From contig CAJNCA010000003.1 of the NCBI GenBank assembly GCA_905221145.1, positions 83,190 to 147,189 of the forward strand: DNA of 64,000 bases. Reading direction: 5' to 3'. The stretch is from a bacterium. GTDB lineage: Bacteria > Bacillota > Bacilli > Lactobacillales > Streptococcaceae. Under the pieces are notes generated by a model, which was not told where the DNA came from, ran no database searches, and saw nothing but the letters and a program-made list of their open reading frames with translations. Positions 1 to 8,400 of the stretch are shown piece after piece. Positions within the stretch are counted from its first letter, which is position 1. The number at the start of each line of letters is the position of its first letter. Both the position numbers and the translations under genes were made by a program.

Positions 1-827
1 AATCCAACCAGAATGGCTACGATAAAGAGCAACTTGTGCCGATAATCTTTGACGATTAGGTAGGTAAGATTGGCCAGCATAAAGCCGAAGAAGGCCATAG
101 GTCCTACCAAGGCAGTGGCCGTTGAAGTTAAAAGCACGATGCCCCAGAGGAGTTCTTTCTGTTCTTTTTCAACATCGAGTCCCAATATCTGAGCCGTTTC
201 TCTTTGTAGGTGCAAGACATCCAGAATGACTGCTTTCCGAAAGAAAAAGATGGTCAAAGCAAGGATAATCAGAGAACCGATGGCTAGGATGGAAGTATTG
301 AGATGCTGAAAGGAAGCAAAGAGACTGTTCTGCAGTTTATCGTATTCATTTGGATCCATCAGTACCTGAAGGAAGGTACTGATATTTCGAAAGAGACTTC
401 CGAGGGCTAGACAGATCAGCAGGATGAAGACCAGATCTTGTTTCATCAGTGTCTTCAAGTAGCCTTGCAAGGCGAGAAAGAAGAGGGATTGGACGAGAAG
501 TAAGATTAGGAATTCTAAGATAGGAGACTTGCCAAGTTGAAGAAACTTACTTTCAAAAACCAGTAGCAGAGTTTGCAGTAGGACGTAGAAGGATTCGATT
601 CCTAAAATACTAGGCGTCAGGAAGCGATTTTCCGTCAGGGTTTGAAAACTAATGGTTGAAATCCCAGTCGCGATGGCTACCAAGAGATAAACGATGATCT
701 TTTGGGAACGCAACTTCCAAGCAAAGACAGATAGGTGAGTAATGGGCCAAAAGTAGAGAAGACAAGCTCCGATGGCCAGAATAATGAGAAGGCAGAAGAG
801 CTTGGTATGTTTGCTTTTAAACTGCAT
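1..827 (-). CDS. Iron-siderophore ABC transporter permease, second subunit (3' end outside window)
   Basis: The frame opens leftward at an ATG at 827 (MQFKSKHTKLF...) and stays open to the window edge, so the C-terminus is missing. The visible 275 residues are a chain of hydrophobic segments typical of the FecCD/BtuC permease family, which forms the membrane channel for Fe(III)-siderophore or heme import. Its start overlaps the end of the upstream permease by 11 nt, so the two are translated from one message. An ATPase and a binding lipoprotein would be expected further left. The neighbourhood (next to pepA) recalls the pneumococcal piu locus, but I cannot confirm orthology. Confidence 0.85.
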   Translation of the reverse strand, partial: MQFKSKHTKLFCLLIILAIGACLLYFWPITHLSVFAWKLRSQKIIVYLLVAIATGISTISFQTLTENRFLTPSILGIESFYVLLQTLLLVFESKFLQLGKSPILEFLILLLVQSLFFLALQGYLKTLMKQDLVFILLICLALGSLFRNISTFLQVLMDPNEYDKLQNSLFASFQHLNTSILAIGSLIILALTIFFFRKAVILDVLHLQRETAQILGLDVEKEQKELLWGIVLLTSTATALVGPMAFFGFMLANLTYLIVKDYRHKLLFIVAILVG

Positions 828-1776
828 CTTTTCGTCCCCCTCTCCATAGAAGTAGGATAAAGACGAGGCTACCAATGATTCCTAGTAGAAGACTGACAGA
901 CAGTTCATAGGGCCGAATTAGAACTCGGGATAGGATATCGCAGGCCAGAACTAGATTAGCACCGACCAGAGCGACGATGAGTTTGGTCTGACTTAGATTA
1001 TCTCCATAGTGCTTGCGAACAAGATTGGGAACGATGACCCCGAGAAATGGCAAGCCACCCACAGTAATCATGGTGACACTAGTCGTTAGCGCCGCCAGAA
1101 AGAGGGCTAGTTTTTCAAGTAGGGAGTAGGAAATCCCCAAACTTTCGCTAGTTTCTTTTCCTAGATTCATGATGGTAAAAGTTTGGGATAATTTCCAAAC
1201 GGCTATCAGGATAATGAGGCCTAAGAAGAGCCACTCATACTGATGAGTCTGAATCATGGAGAAGGAGCCCTGGGTCCAAGCTGTCATACTCTGAACCAGA
1301 TTGAAACGGTAGGCGATAACTTCTGTCACAGAACCAATAATCCCACTATAGATGATCCCAATCAGAGGCAACATCCACCTTTCCTTTATAGTAAAAATAG
1401 TCATAAAGGCTAGGAAGAAGAGGGTGAATACGATGGATGAAACAAAAGCAAAGAGCATCTTTTGAGTCAGACTAGCCGACGGAAAGACAAAGAGGCTCAA
1501 TACCATTCCCAGTTTGGCGGCTTCAGTGGTTCCAACTGTACTCGGAGCAGCAAACTGATTTTGAGTGATAGTCTGCATGAGGAGTCCTGCCATACTCATA
1601 CTAGAGGCAGTCAGAAGAATGCTGATAGTTCTTGGGAGACGGGACTCTTGAAAGAGAAGCCAAGTTTCATGATCCAGTGCAAAGAGCTTTCCCCATGAAA
1701 AATCACTGGTCCCAATGCTAATAGAGAGAAAGACTAGGACTAGAAGTAAGCCAATTAAATAATGAGAAAGTTTCAT
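817..1776 (-). CDS. Iron-siderophore ABC transporter permease, first subunit (FecCD family)
   Basis: A 319-residue integral membrane protein with an N-terminal signal anchor and about nine hydrophobic segments. The FecCD hallmarks are visible: ESRLPRTISILL near residue 45, the TITQNQFAAPSTVGTTEAAKLG stretch (residues roughly 68-90) and, near the C-terminus, GGLPFLGVIVPNLVRKHYG, the ATPase-coupling region. It would pair with the downstream permease to import iron-siderophore complexes. The start is supported by AAGGATG upstream on the minus strand. It is the first gene of a leftward operon with its own promoter at 1826-1854. It resembles the pneumococcal Piu permeases. Confidence 0.9.
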   Translation of the reverse strand: MKLSHYLIGLLLVLVFLSISIGTSDFSWGKLFALDHETWLLFQESRLPRTISILLTASSMSMAGLLMQTITQNQFAAPSTVGTTEAAKLGMVLSLFVFPSASLTQKMLFAFVSSIVFTLFFLAFMTIFTIKERWMLPLIGIIYSGIIGSVTEVIAYRFNLVQSMTAWTQGSFSMIQTHQYEWLFLGLIILIAVWKLSQTFTIMNLGKETSESLGISYSLLEKLALFLAALTTSVTMITVGGLPFLGVIVPNLVRKHYGDNLSQTKLIVALVGANLVLACDILSRVLIRPYELSVSLLLGIIGSLVFILLLWRGGRKDAV

Positions 1777-1825
1777 ACCCCATCCTTTCAGGTAGATTTG
1801 GTACCGAAAGATACCTGCGGATATT

Positions 1826-1854
1826 ACTGTAACATGATTTCTTTAATCTGTCAA
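1826..1854 (-). promoter_or_regulatory. Sigma-A promoter of the iron permease operon
   Basis: Read leftward, TTGACA (1849-1854) and TACAGT (1826-1831) are separated by 17 nt, with the permease ATG about 50 nt downstream. No Fur/MntR-type box could be assigned with confidence, though the interval is AT-rich. Confidence 0.6.
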
Positions 1855-2013
1855 TAAATTTTCTGACAATTTAATGTAAAAAGAAAGAAAAATTCCTGAA
1901 AGGACATCGGGCTCTCTTTGTTAGTAGGAAAACTGAGTAAAAAACTATCCACCTTCCCGCTATCCTTCTCCTATAAAAAGTGGTAAAATGGATGAAAGAA
2001 AGAAGGAACTGAA

Positions 2014-3078
2014 ATGACAACATTATTTTCAAAAATCAAAGAAGTAACAGAACTTGCTGCAATCTCAGGTCATGAAGCACCTGTTCGTGCTTATCTTCGT
2101 GAAAAGTTGACACCGCACGTGGATGAAGTGGTGACAGATGGCTTAGGTGGTATTTTCGGGATTAAGCATTCAGAAGCTGCAGATGCACCGCGCGTCTTGG
2201 TCGCTTCTCATATGGATGAAGTTGGTTTTATGGTCAGCGAAATCAAGCCAGATGGCACCTTCCGTGTGGTAGAAATTGGTGGCTGGAACCCTATGGTGGT
2301 TAGTAGCCAACGTTTCAAACTCCTGACTCGTGATGGTCGTGAAATTCCCGTGATTTCAGGTTCTGTTCCGCCACATTTGACACGTGGAAAGGGCGGACCA
2401 ACCATGCCAGCTATTGCCGATATCGTCTTTGATGGTGGTTTTGCGGATAAGGCTGAAGCAGAAAGCTTTGGCATCCGTCCAGGTGATACCATCGTACCAG
2501 ATAGTTCCGCTATCTTGACAGCCAATGAAAAAAATATCATCTCAAAAGCTTGGGACAACCGCTACGGTGTTCTTATGGTAAGCGAGCTGGCAGAAGCTTT
2601 GTCAGGTCAAAAACTCGGAAATGAACTTTATCTTGGCTCGAACGTCCAAGAAGAGGTTGGTCTTCGTGGTGCTCATACTTCCACAACCAAGTTTGACCCA
2701 GAAGTTTTCCTAGCAGTTGATTGCTCACCTGCTGGTGATGTTTATGGTGGCCAAGGCAAGATTGGGGATGGAACCTTGATTCGTTTCTACGACCCAGGTC
2801 ACTTGCTCCTCCCAGGTATGAAGGATTTTCTTTTGACAACTGCTGAAGAAGCTGGAATCAAGTACCAATACTACTGTGGAAAAGGCGGAACGGACGCTGG
2901 CGCAGCTCATCTGAAAAATGGTGGTGTCCCATCTACAACTATCGGTGTCTGCGCTCGTTATATCCACTCTCACCAAACCCTCTACGCTATGGATGACTTC
3001 CTAGAAGCTCAAGCTTTCTTACAAGCCTTGGTGAAAAAATTGGATCGTTCAACGGTTGATTTGATTAAAAATTATTAA
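2014..3078 (+). CDS. pepA: Glutamyl aminopeptidase PepA, M42 family
   Basis: A 354-residue cytoplasmic metallopeptidase that removes N-terminal Glu/Asp residues from peptides. The M42 signature residues are in order: the first metal ligand in SHMDEVGFMV (about residue 69), the bridging Asp in AWDNRYGV, the catalytic Glu pair in VQEEVGLRGA, the Asp in AVDCSPAGD, and the C-terminal His in YIHSHQ. The length is normal for the family. An extended -10 (TG-G-TAAAAT) lies about 25 nt upstream and AGAAGGAAC serves as a weak ribosome site. A bacteriocin immunity gene follows after 19 nt, probably on the same transcript. Confidence 0.95.
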   Translation: MTTLFSKIKEVTELAAISGHEAPVRAYLREKLTPHVDEVVTDGLGGIFGIKHSEAADAPRVLVASHMDEVGFMVSEIKPDGTFRVVEIGGWNPMVVSSQRFKLLTRDGREIPVISGSVPPHLTRGKGGPTMPAIADIVFDGGFADKAEAESFGIRPGDTIVPDSSAILTANEKNIISKAWDNRYGVLMVSELAEALSGQKLGNELYLGSNVQEEVGLRGAHTSTTKFDPEVFLAVDCSPAGDVYGGQGKIGDGTLIRFYDPGHLLLPGMKDFLLTTAEEAGIKYQYYCGKGGTDAGAAHLKNGGVPSTTIGVCARYIHSHQTLYAMDDFLEAQAFLQALVKKLDRSTVDLIKNY

Positions 3079-3097
3079 ACTTAAGGAGGTGGTAGGG

Positions 3098-3394
3098 ATG
3101 GTAGAACCAAACCTAGAAAGCCTTGTAAAAGATCTTTACAATCATGCTCGACATGATTTGAGTGAAGATTTAGTTGCTGCTCTCCTAGAGACTGCTAAGA
3201 AACTGCCTACTACAAATGAGCAATTTCTGGCAGTTCGTCTCTCGGGTCTGGTCAATCTTGAATTGTTCAGAAATCCCAAACACCCAGCACCTGAATTGAT
3301 CAATTTGGCTCGCTTTATCAAAAGAGAAGAAGCCAAGTACAGAGGAACTGCAGCTTCTGCGCTTATGTATGGGGAGCTCTTTAAAATGCTTTGA
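3098..3394 (+). CDS. Bacteriocin immunity protein (enterocin A immunity-like)
   Basis: A 98-residue soluble, mostly helical protein beginning MVEPNLESLVKDLYNH. It resembles the four-helix-bundle immunity proteins of pediocin-like bacteriocins (EntA_Immun family), which protect a cell from class IIa bacteriocins by blocking the mannose-PTS receptor complex. I chose the ATG at 3098 because AAGGAGG at 3083-3089 is 8 nt upstream; a GTG at 3089 overlaps that site. No bacteriocin gene is adjacent, so it is an orphan immunity determinant, as is common in streptococci. It probably shares the pepA transcript and ends in a strong terminator that overlaps its stop codon. Confidence 0.75.
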   Translation: MVEPNLESLVKDLYNHARHDLSEDLVAALLETAKKLPTTNEQFLAVRLSGLVNLELFRNPKHPAPELINLARFIKREEAKYRGTAASALMYGELFKML

Positions 3395-3421
3395 TTCCAT
3401 TGTGAATCAAAGCATTTTTTC
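3386..3421 (+). terminator. Rho-independent terminator after the immunity gene
   Basis: A perfect 12-bp stem (3386-3397 with 3404-3415) and a 6-nt loop, followed by a T run. The left arm contains the stop codon. Confidence 0.9.
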
Positions 3422-3487
3422 TATATAGAAAAACCCTATTCTTGATGAGAAGAAAAAGCCATCCCATTTAGGATAGCTTCTTGGTTC

Positions 3488-5119
3488 TTAGATTTGTTCA
3501 GCAATGACCTTTTCAGCTAAATTCATAGCATGGTCAGACACACGAGTGTAGTGGGAAACAATGTCGATAAAGTTGACCCCAGCTTGCGTTGAACACTCGC
3601 CCTTGTTGAGGCGTTTGATGTGAGTCTTTCTGAGAACACGTTCCATATTGTTGATTTCTTTATGGCGTTCAATCAGACTTTGAGCTTTTTCGATGTCGTT
3701 GTTTTCCACGCTATCAAGGGCGTCCGTGATAAAGCCAGTGGTTTTTTGATAGATATCAGCCAATTCCTGCAAAGCAGCTTCAGAGAACTCAACATTTTTA
3801 CGTTGAAGGTAGTCAGTCAGATTGATTAGCGCTTCTGCGTGGTCCCCAATCCGTTCCAAATCACGGGATGAATCCAGGATATTGGTGAGGACTTCACTTT
3901 CTTTCTGGCTAAGGGCCTCGCTTGAAAGAGTAATCAGGTAACGAGTCAATTTTTCATCAATGGTATTGATGGCTTCTTCTGTCTTGTGGCCTTTTTCAGC
4001 AACCTTTTCATTAAGGTCAATGATGTAGTTGTATGAAAGGTCAAAGGCTTTAGAAGCATAATTTCCTAAGTGAAGGAGTTCTTTTTTCGCATTTCCGAGA
4101 GCGATTGATGGAGCTTGCTTAATCAAATGCTCATCAAGGTAAAGCGGCTCGTACTTGACAACCTCGTCTTCACCAGGAATGAGCTTGGTTACAAAGAAAG
4201 CCAAGGCTCCGATGAATGGAAATTGTACAATGGTATTACTTACGTTAAAGGCACCGTGCGAGAAGGCGATGGTCATCTCAGGTGATAGATGAAGGAGTGC
4301 TTGGAAGTACTCAATCATTGCAGTGAAGGGGCCTAATAAGATTAAGCAAAGAATAGTTCCTAAAACGTTAAAGGTGACATGGGTCGCAGCAACGCGTTTT
4401 GCAGAGACATTGGCTCCAGCTGCCGCGATGATGACTGTTAAAGTTGTCCCGATATTATCCCCGAAGAGAACTGGCAGAGAACCTTTAAGGTCAAGAAATC
4501 CGCCTGCATAGAGTCCTTGCAAAATCCCGATTGTCGCAGAAGAGGCCTGGATGAGAACGGTAATCACTGCACCGGCAAAAACTCCCAACACAGGATTTTG
4601 TCCCAAGGTTACCATGTATTCCTTGAATTGTGGTAAATCTTTAAGCGGACTCATACCGGCACTGATGAGGTTGAGGGCGTAGAAGATTCCCCCCACACCA
4701 AACAGGATGCGCCCAATATTGTTTGCTGTTCTGTTTTTTGTAAAGAAAAGGAACATGGTTCCAAGGAAAATCAGGGGTAAAGCATACTCGCCTAGTTTGA
4801 AACCAATGATAAAGGAAGTAACGGTGGTTCCGATGTTGGCTCCCATGATAATTCCGATAGCCTGTCTAAGAGTGAGAAGACTAGCGCTGACCAGTCCAAC
4901 CGTGATAACTGTCACCCCTGTACTTGACTGAATCAGGGCAGTCACGACAATCCCGACTAGAACACCTAAAAATGGATTGCTAGTGTACTTGTCAATGTAA
5001 AAACGAAGGCGATCTCCAGCAGCTTGTTGCAAACCGTCTCCCATGGTCTTGATACTATATAAGAATAGTCCCAGACCACCTAAAAAGTGAAATAAAATTT
5101 CCTGCCAATTAATGGACAT
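3488..5119 (-). CDS. Na/Pi cotransporter family protein with C-terminal PhoU domain
   Basis: A 543-residue membrane protein. The N-terminal ~310 residues hold two inverted Na/Pi-cotransporter repeats with the diagnostic motifs ALIQSSTGVT (about residue 63) and VLIQASSATIG (about residue 188). The C-terminal ~210 residues form a helical PhoU-like domain (SRDLERIGDHAEAL; SHYTRVSDHAMNLAEKV) that likely couples transport to phosphate status. This two-part NptA/YjbB-type layout is common in Firmicutes. GGAGG upstream on the minus strand supports the start. It is monocistronic and divergent from the endoglycosidase gene. Confidence 0.9.
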   Translation of the reverse strand: MSINWQEILFHFLGGLGLFLYSIKTMGDGLQQAAGDRLRFYIDKYTSNPFLGVLVGIVVTALIQSSTGVTVITVGLVSASLLTLRQAIGIIMGANIGTTVTSFIIGFKLGEYALPLIFLGTMFLFFTKNRTANNIGRILFGVGGIFYALNLISAGMSPLKDLPQFKEYMVTLGQNPVLGVFAGAVITVLIQASSATIGILQGLYAGGFLDLKGSLPVLFGDNIGTTLTVIIAAAGANVSAKRVAATHVTFNVLGTILCLILLGPFTAMIEYFQALLHLSPEMTIAFSHGAFNVSNTIVQFPFIGALAFFVTKLIPGEDEVVKYEPLYLDEHLIKQAPSIALGNAKKELLHLGNYASKAFDLSYNYIIDLNEKVAEKGHKTEEAINTIDEKLTRYLITLSSEALSQKESEVLTNILDSSRDLERIGDHAEALINLTDYLQRKNVEFSEAALQELADIYQKTTGFITDALDSVENNDIEKAQSLIERHKEINNMERVLRKTHIKRLNKGECSTQAGVNFIDIVSHYTRVSDHAMNLAEKVIAEQI

Positions 5120-5292
5120 TTCTTTTTCCTCCGAAAAATAATAACGGAATTTCTCCTATTCTATTTTAAAGGATAAAAGTAAATCTAACAAGTGTTAAGC
5201 TAAGATTTTTGAAAGAAAATTCGTTAGGGAAGACCTCAATTATATTAATTTTACCAATTTCTAACCTAGGTATAGGTATTTCCTTTTATACA

Positions 5293-5320
5293 TTGACATT
5301 TAAAGGAAATATTTTAAAAT
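5293..5320 (+). promoter_or_regulatory. Promoter of the endoglycosidase gene
   Basis: TTGACA (5293-5298), a 16-nt spacer and TAAAAT (5315-5320). The leader to the ATG is about 95 nt. Confidence 0.7.
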
Positions 5321-5374
5321 GAGGGAGGAATTATCTTGGTCCCTGTGATTGGGATAAAAAATTTTATCTAGAAA

Positions 5375-5388
5375 GTTAAGCGCTTTCT
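5375..5388 (+). promoter_or_regulatory. Candidate CcpA (cre) site in the endoglycosidase leader
   Basis: GTTAAGCGCTTTCT matches the core of the streptococcal cre consensus (AAGCGCTTTC). Lying downstream of the promoter, it would act as a roadblock under glucose. One arm is imperfect. Confidence 0.4.
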
Positions 5389-5422
5389 TTAAAAACAAAA
5401 AATAATCTTTTAGGAGGAGAAA

Positions 5423-8400
5423 ATGAAGGATCCATTTTTTGAAAGACGTTGTCGGTACAGTATTCGTAAGTTATCAGTAGGGGCTTGCTCGCTGATGATT
5501 GGGGCTGTTTTGTTTGCTGGTCCAGCCTTGGCAGAAGAAACGGCTGTTCCTGAAAATAACGGAGCTAATACAGAGCTTGTTTCAGGAGAGAGTGAGCATT
5601 CGACTAATGAAGCTGACAAGCAGAATGTAGGGGAACACGCTAGAGAAAACAAGCTAGAAAATGCAGAAGGAGTAACGACAGCATCTGAAACTGCTTCTCC
5701 AGCAAGCAATGAAGCTGCAACTACTGAAACCGCAGAAGCAGCTAGCGTAACTAAACCAGAGGAAAAAGCAAGTGAGGTGGTTGTAGAAACACCATCTGCA
5801 GAAGCAAAACCTAAGTCTGACAAGGAAACAGAAGCAAAGCCTGAAGCAACTAACCAAGGGGATGAGTCTAAGCCGGCAGAAGAAGCTAATAAGACTGAAA
5901 AAGAAGTCCAGCCAGATGTCCCTAAAAATACAGAAAAAACATTAAAACCAAAGGAAATCAAATTTAATTCTTGGGATGAATTGTTGAAATGGGAACCAGG
6001 TGCGCGTGAAGATGATGCTATCAACCGTGGTTCTGTTGCCCTCGCTCCACGTCGGACAGGTCATTTGGTCAATGAAAAAGCTAGCAAGGAAGCAAAAGTT
6101 CAAGCCCTATCAAACACCAACTCTAAAGCGAAAGACCACGCTTCTGTTGGTGGAGAAGAGTTCAAGGCTTATGCTTTTGATTACTGGCAATATCTAGATT
6201 CAATGGTCTTCTGGGAAGGACTCGTTCCAACTCCTGACGTTATTGATGCAGGTCACCGTAACGGAGTCCCTGTGTACGGTACACTCTTCTTCAACTGGTC
6301 AAATAGTATCGCAGATCAAGAAAAATTTGCGGAAGCTTTGAAGCAAGACGCAGATGGTAGCTTCCCAATCGCTCGTAAATTGGTTGACATGGCTAAGTAT
6401 TATGGCTATGATGGCTATTTCATTAACCAAGAAACAACTGGAGATTTGGTTGAACCTCTTGGAGAAAAGATGCGCCAGTTTATGCTCTATACCAAGGAAT
6501 ATGCTGCTAAAGTAAATCACCCAATTAAGTATTCTTGGTACGATGCCATGACCTATAACTATGGACGTTACCACCAAGATGGTTTGGGAGAATACAACTA
6601 CCAATTCATGCAACCTGAAGGAGATAAGGTTCCAGCAGACAACTTCTTTGCCAACTTTAACTGGGATAAGGCTAAGAATGATTACACTATTGCCACCGCC
6701 AACTGGATTGGCCGTAATCCTTATGATGTATTTGCAGGTTTGGAGTTGCAACAGGGTGGTTCCTACAAGACCAAGGTTAAGTGGAATGATATTTTAGATG
6801 AAAATGGGAAATTGCGTCTTTCTCTTGGTTTGTTTGCCCCAGATACCATTACAAGTTTAGGAAAAACTGGTGAAGATTATCATAAAAATGAAGATATCTT
6901 CTTTACAGGTTACCAAGGGGACCCTACTGGTCAAAAACCAAGTGACAAAGATTGGTATGGTATTGCTAACCTAGTTGCAGACCGTACGCCAGCAGTAGGT
7001 CATACCTTTACTACTTCCTTTAACACAGGTCATGGTAGAAAATGGTTCGTAGACGGTAAGGTTTCTAAGGATTCTGAGTGGAATTACCGTTCAGTTTCAG
7101 GTGTTCTTCCGACATGGCGCTGGTGGCAAAAATCAACTGGTGATAAGTTGAAAGCAAGCTATGACTTTGAAGATGCCTATAATGGTGGAACTTCTCTCAA
7201 ATTTGCAGGGGATCTTTCAGGTGCGACCAAGCAAGATGTTAATTTGTACTCTACTCGCTTGAAGGTGACAGATACAACCAAATTGCATGTTGCCCACAAA
7301 GGAGGTAAGGGGACCAAGGTCTATGTAGAATTTGCAACCAAGAAAGATTATACCTACGGTGATGAAGCTGCCCGTAAAGAATTGACAGTTTCAGATAACT
7401 GGACTACCGATGATTTTGATTTGAGTGCCTTGGCGGGCAAAACAATTTACGGTATTAAACTCTATTTTGAAAATGACAAAGACTTAAAAGGCTATCAATT
7501 TAACTTGGGGCAATTGACCATCAGCAATAATCAAGATGCTCCTCAGGCACCAACCACAGTAGCTGTAGCCAAACAAGTCCTTAAAAATGCCCAAGAAGCG
7601 GAAGCAGTTGTGCAATTTGAAGGAAACAAGGATGCAGATTTCTATGAAGTTTACGAAAAAGATGGAGACAGCTGGAAATTACTAACTGGCTCATCTTCTA
7701 CAACTATTTATCTACCAAAAGTTAGCCGTTCAGCAAGTGCTCAAGGTACAACTCAAGAACTGAAGGTTGTCGCAGTTGGTAAAAATGGAGTTCGTTCAGA
7801 AGCTGCAACCACAACCTTTGATTGGGGTATGACTGTAAAAGATACCAGTCTACCAAAACCATTAGCTGAAAATATCGTACCAGGTGCAACAGTTATTGAT
7901 AGTACCTTCCCTAAAACGGAAGGTGGAGAAGGTATCGAAGGCATGTTGAATGGTACCATTACCAGTCTGTCAGACAAGTGGTCTTCTGGACAATTAAGTG
8001 GTAGTGTGGATATTCGTTTGACCCAGCCACGTACAGTTGTTAGATGGGTGATGGACCATGCTGGAGCTGGTGGAGAATCTGTAAACGACGGTTTGATGAA
8101 CACCAAAGACTTTGACCTTTATTATAAAGATGCGGATGGTCAATGGAAGTTGGCTAAGGAAGTTCGTGGTAATAAAGCTCATGTTACAGATATTACCCTT
8201 GACAAACCTATCACAGCTCAAGATTGGCGCTTGAATGTCGTTACTTCTGACAATGGGACTCCATGGAAGGCTATTCGTATCTATAACTGGAAAATGTATG
8301 AAAAGCTTGATACAGAAAGTGTCAATATTCCGATGGCCAAGGCTGCAGCTCGTACTTTAGGCAATAACAAGGTACAAGTTGGCTTTGCAGACGTACCAGC

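Larger units (their letters stand above)
5120..5422. other. Intergenic region between Na/Pi gene and endoglycosidase gene
   Basis: 303 nt. It contains the leftward ribosome site of the Na/Pi gene and, rightward, a sigma-A promoter (5293-5320), a roughly 100-nt leader with a cre-like palindrome (5375-5388) and AGGAGG at 5412-5417. No small gene was seen. Confidence 0.7.

Noticed and set aside
5410..6024. Long Ser/Ala-rich reading frame on the minus strand within the endoglycosidase gene
   Set aside because: It is an antisense shadow of the low-complexity Ala/Glu linker, with no ribosome site or homology.
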